From positions 1 through 47,046 of the forward strand of contig MHBI01000117.1 in the NCBI GenBank assembly GCA_001804815.1: 47,046 nt of DNA, given 5' to 3'. Source of the DNA: Lentisphaerae bacterium GWF2_50_93 (GTDB lineage Bacteria > Verrucomicrobiota > Lentisphaeria > Victivallales > GWF2-50-93). The position numbers and the translations under genes were made by a program. Positions within the stretch are counted from its first letter, which is position 1; each line of letters starts with the position of its first letter. The notes below the pieces were generated by a model. The model was not told where the DNA came from. It did no database searches and worked only from the letters and a program-made list of their open reading frames with translations. This document shows, piece by piece, positions 38,835 to 47,046 of the stretch.

Positions 38835-40127
38835 ATGGCTGAAGAAGCGAAACACCCAACAGAAATTCTCGTGGATGATATAGCCCGTTTCACCGAGGAT
38901 ATCGAGTCATTGCACACGACTCTTCCCATGATGATGCATGTAACTGGCTTATTGCGCAAAGATGCTGACAAGAAGCATTTAGACTATGTGTCAGGGCACG
39001 GAAAAGTTAAAGTAAAATCAGAGGAATCTACAACCTATACATTAAAGTTTGAGGACATGTCTGCGGTCAATAGGCTCAAACGTAATTTTGAGAACTTCAA
39101 TGTGGCCACTCGCTTAATCCCAAGACATTTCGTCACGTCTCTTGTCTCGCAATACGATTCCTTTCTTGGACGAATTATACGATTCATGTTTTCGGTAAAG
39201 CCGGAGATGCTAAATGCTTCCGACAAGTCTTTGTCTTTTGTTGATCTCACGCGATTTCAAGACATCGCAAGTGCAAGAGCCTTCGTGATGGAGAAGGAAA
39301 TTGAGGCTGTAATTCGCAAGAGTCATGCAGATCAATTCGATTGGCTTAGGGATAAACTCAAGATTCCGTTTAATAAGGGGCTTGCTTGCTGGCCTGACTT
39401 CATCGAGCTCACCGAACGTCGCAACCTATTCGTGCATACTGACGGTAAGGTGTCATCCCAATACTTGACTGTATGCGCTGAACACAAATGTGCTACTGAT
39501 AAAATCTTGCGCGTTGGCGACCAACTGGAAGTATCAAATGCATATTTTGAGAACTCATACAAATGCATTTTTGAAATCGGTGTTAAAATGGCTCATGTCA
39601 TTTGGCGCAAGATGTGTCCTGACCGAATTGCAGAATCAGACAGCAACATTGTCGATATAACACTTGAACTTATTCACAAGTCTGAATACGCACTTGCGAT
39701 TCGTCTACTAGATTTTTTTGTTCAAAAGCAAATGAAACATTCCGACGATAACAGCCGTAGAATCATGTTAATCAATCAAGCCCAAGCATACAAATGGAAT
39801 GGTTCAGCTGAACGATGCAAGGAAGTATTACACGGAGAAGACTGGAGTGCTTGTGGTGATAAATTCAAATTGGGAATAGCAGCTTTGAGTGATGACTATA
39901 GTAGAGGCTACGAGATCATGCGACGCCTCAAGCACGATGAGAGCTTTCATCGGTCATTTTACAAGGATTGGCCAATATTTCGTGAATTCAGAAAACAAGA
40001 TGTCTTTGCTGAAGTATACGAAGAGTGCTACGCCGAACGTTTTGCGATGGAACAAATAACAAAAAGCCAAAACAGTGTTGTTGCCCATGTGATTCCGCAA
40101 CTTCAAACAGATGACAAGGCGAAGTGA
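38835..40127 (+). CDS. HEPN-like protein of 430 residues
   Basis: A soluble, largely helical protein with ribosome site AAAGGAG. In its middle, ELTERRNLFVHTDGK places RNLFVH at 196-201, again the R-N-x3-H signature of HEPN domains, inside the helical setting expected for such proteins. The first 120 or so residues are helical with no clear family. The C-terminal 150 residues (about 270-410) show helical hairpins like tetratricopeptide units (LELIHKSEYALAIRLLDFFV). It ends QTDDKAK, where the last 20 or so bases are tag repeat 4. It may be an RNase-type defence protein or an immunity or effector gene carried by the cassette. Function is inferred. Confidence 0.6.
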   Translation: MAEEAKHPTEILVDDIARFTEDIESLHTTLPMMMHVTGLLRKDADKKHLDYVSGHGKVKVKSEESTTYTLKFEDMSAVNRLKRNFENFNVATRLIPRHFVTSLVSQYDSFLGRIIRFMFSVKPEMLNASDKSLSFVDLTRFQDIASARAFVMEKEIEAVIRKSHADQFDWLRDKLKIPFNKGLACWPDFIELTERRNLFVHTDGKVSSQYLTVCAEHKCATDKILRVGDQLEVSNAYFENSYKCIFEIGVKMAHVIWRKMCPDRIAESDSNIVDITLELIHKSEYALAIRLLDFFVQKQMKHSDDNSRRIMLINQAQAYKWNGSAERCKEVLHGEDWSACGDKFKLGIAALSDDYSRGYEIMRRLKHDESFHRSFYKDWPIFREFRKQDVFAEVYEECYAERFAMEQITKSQNSVVAHVIPQLQTDDKAK

Positions 40128-40131
40128 GGGG
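40108..40131 (+). repeat. 3'-end tag repeat, copy 4 (short)
   Basis: CAGATGACAAGGCGAAGTGA followed by GGGG. Only the right-hand 24 or so bases of the repeat are present, in frame with the HEPN-like gene, giving DDKAK and stop. Confidence 0.8.
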
Positions 40132-40449
40132 ACAGGAAAGTGACGGCGAATTAGGAGATAGCTAAATTATCTAGGCAACATTTCCTTGCACTTTAGGCGC
40201 ACGGAAACCGCGCTTAATCCCTGTTTCCGTCCTAAGTCTTGGGTTGTCGGGGAAATCTCGAATTTAGTGGCTTAAATTGATTTTCTCCGTTTGGCAAGCC
40301 TTCCGGGATGAATCGCCAGTGGATGCTTGAGTATATATTTGCTCCCGTAGTGCAGTGGTATTTGGCATATCCCCAAGGGTTAGGCTGTACACGTCCGACG
40401 AACCCACATGGGGGGCACTGGGAAGTTCAAGAATGATGGATGGTGAAAA
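40132..40449. other. Intergenic region before the IS66 remnant
   Basis: About 318 bases with no gene. Two GC-rich related words (GCGCACGGAAACCGCGC and CTGTTTCCGTCC, about 40196-40235) give weak pairing. The stretch at about 40341-40440 looks at first like a tRNA 5' half but has no matching T-arm or acceptor end. It may contain the outer edge of the IS66 element, but no terminal repeat could be matched. Confidence 0.4.
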
Positions 40450-40820
40450 TTATTTTTGCTGACGGAGGCGCTGCCAGTTGTGTGGGAGGAGTTCTGCGAG
40501 CTTGGAATATGGATGGGTGTTTATCCTCGTCAGGACATCGGCGATATATTCATGCGGGTTGATGCCGTTGGCTCTGCATGTGCCGATGAGCGTGTAGAGC
40601 ACCGCAGCGGTTCGTCCACCTAATTCGCTGCCGAGCATGACGAAGTTCTTCTTGCCTATGCAGAGCGGCCTGAGAATATTTTAGGCAAAATTGTTATCTG
40701 GCCTGAATCGCAATTCGTCGACATAGCGGCGGAGTTCACGCTCCTGGTTGATGGCGTAGGTCAGAGCCTTGCCGAGCGGGGACTTCGGCAGGAGCATAGT
40801 GGACTTGACCTTTTTGAAGG
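40450..40820 (-). pseudogene. IS66-family transposase remnant (C-terminal part)
   Basis: On the minus strand the frame reads FKKVKSTMLPKSPLGKALTY, later YVDELRFRPDNNFA, a stop, NILRPLCIGKKNFVMLGSEL, and ends LAELLPHNWQRLRQQK. This is the end of an IS66-type DDE transposase (LPKSPLGKAL, DNNxAERAIRP, GRKN, ELLPxNW). The in-frame TAA (about 40679-40682) falls exactly where the catalytic glutamate of NNxAE should be, as one G to T change from GAA would produce. The N-terminal two thirds and partner orfs are missing. The element is dead and marks past insertion beside the BspA-like gene. Confidence 0.85.
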
Positions 40821-40950
40821 GGGGCAACGGGGTCACACCCCCGCAATTGACAAATACGGATGGCAGCGGGAGAGACGGGATCGGGGGCAGGTGCTTCCAA
40901 AAGACACATGGAATTTAAGATTAAAAATTTATGATAAAGGGACGGGGAAA

Positions 40951-43900
40951 ATGGGAAAGAATTCTTTTTGGAGCAGGTTGTCGATAGTCGCGTTCATGTT
41001 TTTTGCCTTTGCGGTATCGGCAATGGCGGAGCAATTCGGAGATTTCACCTATACCGACAATGGAGCAGACATCACAATAACAGATTATTCGGGAGCCGAC
41101 GACGCTGTGACTATCCCTGGCACAATCCTAGGCAAGCCGGTTACTGGAATAGACGCTTATGCATTCTCATTTGCTGACATGACCAGCGTAACTATTCCCA
41201 GCACCATAATTAATATTGAGGACGCGGCATTTTTCGGGTGCGAATATCTAGCCTCCATTTATATCGGCTCCGGTGTCGCCAGCATACGGAAGGAGATATT
41301 TGACAGCTGCAATAGGCTGGCCTCGATAAGCGTGGACGAGAGTAACCCTTCATATTCCAGTAAATACGGCATCCTGTTCAACAAGGACAAAACAACACTC
41401 GTTTTGTATCCCATGGGCAAGTCGGGGGATTACACGATTCCGGAGAGCGTAACCAGCATAGGGGACAGTGCGTTTGAATCATGTGGGGAACTGACCGGCA
41501 TTGTCATCCCTGACAGTGTTTCCGTTATGGGCAGTAACGCATTTAGATCTTGCTCAAAGCTATCCACTGTTTCCATAGGAGGAGGCATCACCAGCATAGA
41601 TGATGACGCATTCGATGACTGCGACAACCTGTCCAATGTTACTATTGGAGATGGCGTTAACACAATAGGAGCCAGGGCGTTTGATAAATGCGCCAAGCTG
41701 ACCAGCATAGTGATTCCGGACAGCGTCACCAGTATTGGAGATAATGCATTTTCATCTTGCTACAGCCTGTCCAAGGTTTCCATAGGAGATGGTGTCGCCA
41801 GTATTGGTAAATATGCCTTTGTATATTGCACAAATCTTACAAGTATAAACATCCCGAAGAACGTCACCAGCATAGGTGAGAGTGCATTTTACTCCTGTTA
41901 TAAGCTGACCAGCATAGTGATTCATGACAGCGTCACCAGTATCGGAGACAACGCATTTTCATCTTGCTACAGCCTGTCCAGGATTTCCATGGGAAACGGT
42001 GTTACCAGTATTGGGGCAGACGCGTTTTTTTTCTGTGAAAAACTTGCCAGCATAAACATCCCGAACAGCGTCACCAGCATCGGTAATTATGCGTTTGCTT
42101 GCACAAATCTGACAAGCATAATAATTCCCGCCAGCGTCACCAGCCTGGGAAACGGTGTATTTTCCAGCTGCCCCAGGCTGGTGACGATAACTGTGGACAA
42201 GTTCAATCCCTCATACTGCAGCGTAAATGGTGTACTTTTCAATAAAAGCAAGACTGCCCTTATCAAGTATCCAGAGGGCAAGGCAGGAGCCTATACTATC
42301 CCGGAAGGTGTCACCAGCGTAGGGGAAGATGCATTTAATGGCTGTAAAAAAATTACCAGCATTGTCATCCCTGACGCCATCACCAATATAGAGGACTATT
42401 TCTTTGCCGGTTGCTCGAGCCTTGTCAGCATTACTATCGGCAATGGTGTCACGAGCATCGGGGAGAAAGCATTCTCTGGCTGCATCAGGTTGACCAGCGT
42501 TAAGCTTGGCTCCAGTGTCACCAGCTTCGGAGTCAAAGCGTTTGAAAATTGTTCCAGCCTAATCAGCATGGCAATTCCAGACAGCGTCACCAGTATCGGA
42601 GATTGGGCGTTTTATGGATGCACCAAACTGACCAGCGTTACAATTGGAGCTGGAACCAACAGCATCAGTGACACTGCCTTTATAGGCTGTCCCGCATTGA
42701 AATCGATAACCGTGGATGTACTCAACTCCTCCTATTGCAGTATTAATGGGATTCTCTTCAACAAAGGGCAGTCAGTTGTTGTCAGATGTCCCCAGGGGTT
42801 TTCAGGAGATTATACTATTCCCGATGGAGTTACCAGCATCGGAAGCTGTGCTTTTTATGATTGCGTTTATCTGGCCAGCATTACCATTCCCGGAACTGTC
42901 ACCAGCATCGAGAATTATGCTTTCTATAATTGCTCTAATCTGACTGGTATAATAATCCCCGGGAGTGTCACCAGCATAGGCAGATCTGCCTTCTTTGGCT
43001 GCTCCAAGCAGACAAATGTATCAATTCCCGGCAGCGTCACCAGCATCAGCGAAGCCGCATTCTCCGGATGCGCCAAACTGCTCTCTATTACCGTTGATGA
43101 ACTCAATCCATCTTATTGCAGCGTGGACGGGGTACTGTTCAGCAAGGACATGGCTTCCCTTATTGCGTATCCAGCCGGGAAGACAGGCGACTACACGGTT
43201 CCCGGAGGAGTTTCAGTCATAGGAGCCTATGCTTTTTCAGGCTGTTTCAGCCTAAACAGAGTCACAATCCCCTCCAGTGTCACGCATATCAATGAGGGTG
43301 CTTTTTACTCCTGCCCTAATCTGAAGCATGCAATCTTCATGGGGAACGCCCCTGAAAAAGGAGATTTTGTCTTTACGGATTGCGCCTGGAATCTCAAGAT
43401 ATGTTATCTGGAAGGGGCAACGGGATTTCCCTTTTCCTGGTCAACCTGGGAGGACTCACCTCCTTCGGAAATCTATTCATGCACGGTCGTTTTCAATTCT
43501 GCTGTGAACGGTTCCATTGCTGGCACGGCTACGCAGACCGTCAACTACGGCAACGACTGCACTGAGGTCGAAGCTGTACCGAACACCGACTACCACTTCA
43601 CAGTCTGGAGCGGGGCATATAACGGATCCGCCAATCCCCTCACTGTCACCAACGTGACCGAAGGGATGACGATAACTGCGAACTTCGCGCACAACACCGC
43701 AACACTCAAGCTGGATTCGATTGGAAACGGCAGTGCAGGTATCACCAGTGCCAACACTGTGAACACCATGTCTGATACGCCGATCATGGCGACTCCTGGC
43801 GCTAACAGCCATTTCACAGGCTGGACCATAGCATCTGGATCTGCGGTTATCGCAGATTTTAAATCAGCCGCCACCACCGTCAAACTGACAGGTACTCACG

Positions 43901-46110
43901 GTTCATCGGCAACCATTACTGCCAACTTCGCGGATAACACTGCACCAACTGCTGTTCCTGCGGCCCCTGTAGTCTCTGCCACTGACGGAACATTCGAGGA
44001 CAGGGTCATAGTCACATGGAAGGCCGTGCCGACCGCAACAAGCTATGAGGTTTACAGGAACACTACGAAGCTTGCTCCCGTTCCAGGCGACAGTCTTGGT
44101 GAGGTGGCGGACTGCATATTTGAGGACAACACTGCGGACGCCGGGGCAACATACTATTACTTTGCAAGGGCGAAGAATTCCATCGACTGGGGCAAGTTCA
44201 GCGCTGGCAATGCTGGGTATGTGGCAAAAGCACCGGCACTGCCCGGAGCGGTTACCGCCTCCGATGGTAAGTATTTCGACAAGATCCGAGTTTCGTGGGC
44301 GAAGTTGGCGGGAACGACATCATATATGGTGTTCCGCACGGAGTCCGAGGCAACAATACCTGATCCTCTCAACGACATTCCCCTCACAGAGACAACGGCG
44401 CTGTTCGTCAACGATCTTGGGGACGATATTGTGCCTATGGACGGCGCAAATGTGAAGAAATACTACTACTGGCTGGCTGCGAAGAACGCCAACGGGATAA
44501 CCTTGATAAGTAAATCAAACGCGGGCTTTCTGTCAAACAAGGGGCCTGTCACGGTCAAGGCCGGCAGCGGAACATATTCCGACAAGGTAGTGATTACCTG
44601 GTCGGAAGTCGCCGGAGCCACCGCATACGATGTTTATCGTTACACCAAGGGCGCAGATGGTAAGTTTACACAGAGTGAAACCAAGGTTGGAGCCGCTGTT
44701 GCCGCGCTCGAATACGCCGACACTTCCGCTGTCGCTGGCACGGAGTATGGATACAGGATGAAGGCGAAGTACGGTGTAAAATACGACAGTTCATTCAGTG
44801 CCGCCATCGCTGCGGGCAAGTCCTCAGGTTCAACCTTGATCACTTCCGTCAATGTCAACAACGGGGATACTTCCTCGAATGTGGTGGATCAATGGAAGGG
44901 AAGTACAGTCTATTTCTCTACGGAGGTGCCACTCGGAACAACCAGGCTCGTTGCGACACTTAACGGAACCAGCAACTTGGCAGCAAACGACTGCGACCTG
45001 TATGCCAGATTCGGGAACTTCCCGTCGAAAATCTTGTATACAGCCAAAGGCAAGGAGAGCCTGTCCGGTGAGATGATTACGCTCAGCAATCCCTCCCCTG
45101 GCACCTGGCACTTCATGCTCTACGGGGTGACGGACTACACAGATGTCACATTGACGGTCAACTGCTATTCTGCTACGGACATCGTCCTCACGCAGATTCC
45201 TGTGAACGGTCTTCCTGTCCCGTCCAAGTCGGTGTTCAGGGGCAAGGTCGTTGATGAATCCGGAACGGGGATACCTAACATGGTCCTACAGATCAGAAAT
45301 CCGATTACCGGACTCACAAGTTCACTGTCCAAGACTGACAAGAAAGGAATCTTCTCGTATTCAACCACGATAGGCTCGGAGGGTGAGCATACCTTCGATT
45401 TCTTCTTCACTGACATCCCTGATACCGCGAAAGGCACGGCGAGCCACACTGTTACCACCAGGAAAGGATGCCTTGAGGATAACAACTTCTTCGACAGCTC
45501 ATCCTACATGCCTGCAACTCCCGTGGCAGTTCCGCTCCAGGCGGACATCATCGGTCTCCAGAACTTCCTCAACATCCGGAACGGATGGACAGATGGTACG
45601 ATTGACGACACATATGCGACGATGTGGGTGGAGAGCACGCTTGCCAAGGCGAATGACGACGATGCGCAACCGGCAGACCAGCTAAATGATGGGCTCTATT
45701 TGCTTCTCTACGGTGTCGAAGGCGCAGGCGTAGGAAATGACACCACAAACACATCGGCGCTGTCTGCAGTGCCGTTCGTAGTCCATGTTGAGACTTCACA
45801 GCAAGGTGCTGTCCTTACTGCACTTAACACGCTGGGGATCATAAGCGGAGCGCAGAAGGCCGCCATCGAAGCACCAGGCGGTACCGGAATAATAGCAGTG
45901 ACATCGCTCAGCGATCCTGACGAAGGACTGATTCCTGTTGACATCTCCCTGCTGGCCTGCGAGCAGCTCGAACTTCTTGCCAAGATAGCGGCTGGCGATG
46001 CCAGTTTCGTAGAAGACAAGACCTATTCCGGAGTCCCGTCGAAGATACTCACGGTCACGCTTGGAACAGGCAGGCAGATCAACGTGGTGGCAGCGGGATT
46101 CGTGAAGTAG
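40951..46110 (+). CDS. Exported BspA-like leucine-rich surface protein with FN3 and PPC domains
   Basis: 1719 residues with a Sec signal (MGKNSFWSRLSIVAFMFFAF, cut after AMA). I start at 40951 because a G-rich ribosome site (GGGACGGGG) precedes it; an earlier in-frame start at 40891 lies before the hydrophobic segment. About 30-835 is a BspA-type (LRR_5) solenoid of units like VTSIGDNAFSSCYSLSKVSI. Four longer inserts (NPSYCSVNGVLFNK, then YTIPEGVTS) break the array. Then come two InlB-like B repeats (838-997), three fibronectin type III domains (about 1000-1290), a PPC-type beta domain (1293-1410, CDLYARFG, PGTWHFMLYG), a carboxypeptidase-regulatory-like domain (1428-1490), and an unknown C-terminus. 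BspA proteins bind host or matrix proteins; adhesion is the likely role. It stands alone after an IS66 remnant. Confidence 0.85.
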   Translation: MGKNSFWSRLSIVAFMFFAFAVSAMAEQFGDFTYTDNGADITITDYSGADDAVTIPGTILGKPVTGIDAYAFSFADMTSVTIPSTIINIEDAAFFGCEYLASIYIGSGVASIRKEIFDSCNRLASISVDESNPSYSSKYGILFNKDKTTLVLYPMGKSGDYTIPESVTSIGDSAFESCGELTGIVIPDSVSVMGSNAFRSCSKLSTVSIGGGITSIDDDAFDDCDNLSNVTIGDGVNTIGARAFDKCAKLTSIVIPDSVTSIGDNAFSSCYSLSKVSIGDGVASIGKYAFVYCTNLTSINIPKNVTSIGESAFYSCYKLTSIVIHDSVTSIGDNAFSSCYSLSRISMGNGVTSIGADAFFFCEKLASINIPNSVTSIGNYAFACTNLTSIIIPASVTSLGNGVFSSCPRLVTITVDKFNPSYCSVNGVLFNKSKTALIKYPEGKAGAYTIPEGVTSVGEDAFNGCKKITSIVIPDAITNIEDYFFAGCSSLVSITIGNGVTSIGEKAFSGCIRLTSVKLGSSVTSFGVKAFENCSSLISMAIPDSVTSIGDWAFYGCTKLTSVTIGAGTNSISDTAFIGCPALKSITVDVLNSSYCSINGILFNKGQSVVVRCPQGFSGDYTIPDGVTSIGSCAFYDCVYLASITIPGTVTSIENYAFYNCSNLTGIIIPGSVTSIGRSAFFGCSKQTNVSIPGSVTSISEAAFSGCAKLLSITVDELNPSYCSVDGVLFSKDMASLIAYPAGKTGDYTVPGGVSVIGAYAFSGCFSLNRVTIPSSVTHINEGAFYSCPNLKHAIFMGNAPEKGDFVFTDCAWNLKICYLEGATGFPFSWSTWEDSPPSEIYSCTVVFNSAVNGSIAGTATQTVNYGNDCTEVEAVPNTDYHFTVWSGAYNGSANPLTVTNVTEGMTITANFAHNTATLKLDSIGNGSAGITSANTVNTMSDTPIMATPGANSHFTGWTIASGSAVIADFKSAATTVKLTGTHGSSATITANFADNTAPTAVPAAPVVSATDGTFEDRVIVTWKAVPTATSYEVYRNTTKLAPVPGDSLGEVADCIFEDNTADAGATYYYFARAKNSIDWGKFSAGNAGYVAKAPALPGAVTASDGKYFDKIRVSWAKLAGTTSYMVFRTESEATIPDPLNDIPLTETTALFVNDLGDDIVPMDGANVKKYYYWLAAKNANGITLISKSNAGFLSNKGPVTVKAGSGTYSDKVVITWSEVAGATAYDVYRYTKGADGKFTQSETKVGAAVAALEYADTSAVAGTEYGYRMKAKYGVKYDSSFSAAIAAGKSSGSTLITSVNVNNGDTSSNVVDQWKGSTVYFSTEVPLGTTRLVATLNGTSNLAANDCDLYARFGNFPSKILYTAKGKESLSGEMITLSNPSPGTWHFMLYGVTDYTDVTLTVNCYSATDIVLTQIPVNGLPVPSKSVFRGKVVDESGTGIPNMVLQIRNPITGLTSSLSKTDKKGIFSYSTTIGSEGEHTFDFFFTDIPDTAKGTASHTVTTRKGCLEDNNFFDSSSYMPATPVAVPLQADIIGLQNFLNIRNGWTDGTIDDTYATMWVESTLAKANDDDAQPADQLNDGLYLLLYGVEGAGVGNDTTNTSALSAVPFVVHVETSQQGAVLTALNTLGIISGAQKAAIEAPGGTGIIAVTSLSDPDEGLIPVDISLLACEQLELLAKIAAGDASFVEDKTYSGVPSKILTVTLGTGRQINVVAAGFVK
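41040..43465 (+). repeat. BspA-type leucine-rich repeat array with four spacer units
   Basis: About thirty 23-codon units of the LRR_5 type. Near-identical stretches such as GTCACCAGTAT(T/C)GGAGA recur through the array. The four NPSY-type spacer units start near 41330, 42190, 42710 and 43090 and divide the array into sub-blocks. Confidence 0.8.
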
Positions 46111-46142
46111 CAGGGGCGTTGACTGGAGTTATTGGAAAAATG

Positions 46143-46170
46143 TTGACTTCATATGGAAATCAAATATTAT
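46143..46170 (+). promoter_or_regulatory. Sigma-70-type promoter for the small membrane-anchored gene
   Basis: TTGACT (46143-46148), 16 bases, then TATTAT (46165-46170): five of six consensus bases in each box. It lies 128 bases before ATG 46298, which has GGAGGAG as ribosome site, so this last cassette gene probably has its own transcript. Confidence 0.5.
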
Positions 46171-46297
46171 GCCCTGCAAGATTAATAGTTATATCACGGC
46201 CATTCAGTGGCTTGCGCAGACTGGCACCATTTTTCACTAAGTGAATCCGTAGGTCAATTAATAGGTCTATTTGTATCTGATAAAACTGGAGGAGCAA

Positions 46298-46813
46298 ATG
46301 AATAGATATATTGTTTTTATGCTTATTTTCATATTCGGTGCATTGGTGGGCTACTTTTGTGGAATCTTGTTTTTTAAAAAGGAAATTGTTTTGGATATTA
46401 AAAATGGAGCGATATATGAAAGAATGATTATATATCCAATTGTTGTACGAGAGCAATTATCGAGTCACAATTTTAATTCTTATAATACAACTACAAAAAG
46501 TAGCGGTAAATTTAAAGTGCTTCATGTTGCTTGGGGTAACACACATGTTTCACCTTCTAAAGAGTATGATATCTATGATGCGGTATGTGAACTTGGAATA
46601 TGCTTTCCTAACTTATCGCCAAATGAAACGTTAAAAATTAAAAGGGAATTTTTAGATATTCTACAAAATCGTGGCGATAGAGAAGCAATCGAATATGTAA
46701 GGTCAACAAAAGATAAATTAAAAGTAAAGGTTAATAGTCCTATCGGTGTCCACGAAAATCAGCATGACTTACCCGCCCCCCTTCCAGCCCCCGATGACGT
46801 GAAGGCGAAGTGA
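46298..46813 (+). CDS. Membrane-anchored protein of unknown function with tag tail
   Basis: 171 residues starting at the ATG behind GGAGGAG. One N-terminal membrane helix (about 5-27, IVFMLIFIFGALVGYFCGIL) anchors a periplasmic or surface domain of about 140 residues, which is not recognised. The gene is strongly AT-rich, unlike the BspA-like gene upstream, and ends with tag repeat 5, giving PAPLPAPDDVKAK and stop. An N-terminal anchor and small soluble domain fit an immunity-type or accessory protein, but no toxin gene is adjacent. It is probably acquired DNA. Confidence 0.65.
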   Translation: MNRYIVFMLIFIFGALVGYFCGILFFKKEIVLDIKNGAIYERMIIYPIVVREQLSSHNFNSYNTTTKSSGKFKVLHVAWGNTHVSPSKEYDIYDAVCELGICFPNLSPNETLKIKREFLDILQNRGDREAIEYVRSTKDKLKVKVNSPIGVHENQHDLPAPLPAPDDVKAK

Positions 46814-46817
46814 GGGG
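46772..46817 (+). repeat. 3'-end tag repeat, copy 5 (one-codon insertion)
   Basis: CCCG with six Cs, TTCCAGCCCC, CGATGAC, then GTG inserted, AAGGCGAAGTGAGGGG. It is in frame with the membrane-anchored gene. Ten bases later GGGTACGCCTATG (46823-46835) resembles sequence downstream of copy 1. Confidence 0.9.
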
Positions 46818-47046
46818 AAGATGGGTACGCCTATGACGCTGGCAGGATCTTTCAAGGCCGTTGGAACTTCCCCTTTCCAGCTCCTAAGTAGTAATATGGG
46901 GACGTTCCCACTTATCTATTTATACATAAGCATATTATGAATAATAAAACGCCTTTAATGGCCTTTGTTTGATATTTTTATGCCTCTATTATGCAAATAA
47001 GGATCTTGTATTTCAGGGAAGCATCTATATATATTCTGTTTTAGAG
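46818..47046. other. Non-coding right end of the window
   Basis: No gene is seen. GGGGACGTTCCC (about 46900) is a nearly symmetric word that also appears, altered, near 27990 (GGGGACGTTTCC). A weak hairpin with a following T-rich run (GCC-TTTAAT-GGC, about 46952-46980) could end the last transcript. The rest is AT-rich and probably the upstream region of a gene outside the window. Confidence 0.35.

Noticed and set aside
40341..40430. tRNA-like sequence (GCTCCCGTAGTGCAGTGGTA)
   Set aside because: The D-arm-like word is suggestive, but there is no anticodon stem, no T-arm consensus and no acceptor partner downstream.
27467..46817. Tag repeats as integron attC sites
   Set aside because: They are short, lack the paired inverted core sites (GTTRRRY/RYYYAAC), no integron integrase is present, and the tag lies inside the coding frame.
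27467..46817. Tag repeats as simple transcription terminators
   Set aside because: The GC-rich repeat has no stable inverted repeat and no T run after it; it is a direct repeat with coding constraint at three sites.

Overview
The window reads as a stretch of a chromosome of moderate GC content from a Gram-negative bacterium. The gene content suggests the PVC group (Lentisphaerae, Verrucomicrobia or Kiritimatiellae), but no rRNA or other firm marker is present. The hints are very large Sec-exported proteins that mix PA14, DUF1349-like, calcium-repeat, InlB-like and RCC1 units, a BspA-like leucine-rich surface protein, DUF1573 proteins beside a CcdA-like membrane protein, and a B12-dependent ribonucleotide reductase. 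The taxonomy is inference.

Layout. From 1 to 7.1 kb there is a conserved chromosomal block, nearly all on the minus strand: mraY (peptidoglycan lipid I synthesis), nrdJ (class II ribonucleotide reductase), and a small envelope redox group (thioredoxin-like/CcdA fusion, DUF1573 protein, truncated second DUF1573 gene). From 7.4 to 27.5 kb lies a plus-strand operon. It holds a 4339-residue exported protein with three consecutive seven-repeat RCC1 blocks, a 2266-residue exported RHS protein with a variable C-terminal toxin-like domain, and a small two-helix membrane protein that is the natural immunity candidate. From 27.5 to 35.3 kb is an island with a sigma-like regulator, a zinc-ribbon/HTH protein, two unknown genes, a primase-helicase-like protein and two translationally coupled tyrosine recombinases. 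From 35.35 to 40.1 kb is an orphan RHS C-terminal cassette with a different toxin-like domain (Ser-hydrolase type), a lipoprotein immunity candidate, and two proteins that each carry a HEPN-type R-N-x3-H motif. From 40.4 to 46.8 kb there is a dead IS66 transposase remnant, a 1719-residue BspA-like surface protein and a small membrane-anchored protein.

The most striking feature is a GC-rich direct repeat of about 24-46 bases, present five times in the same orientation at or just after the 3' ends of otherwise unrelated, mostly AT-rich accessory genes (27467, 37935, 38561, 40108, 46772). Where the frame is intact it supplies a shared C-terminal tail ending A-P-D-D-(V)-K-A-K and the stop codon. 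Both RHS toxin/immunity modules are bounded on the left by homologous RHS-core DNA and on the right by this repeat. The repeats therefore look like fixed right-hand boundaries of exchangeable cassettes. This is an inference from the sequence and I know of no described system that matches it.

How the genes may work together: the giant protein and the RHS protein are only 18 bases apart and both have Sec signals, so they probably act together at the cell surface in adhesion and contact-dependent competition. Genes behind each RHS C-terminus would protect the producer. The recombinases and repeats would supply ways to change the toxin/immunity set.
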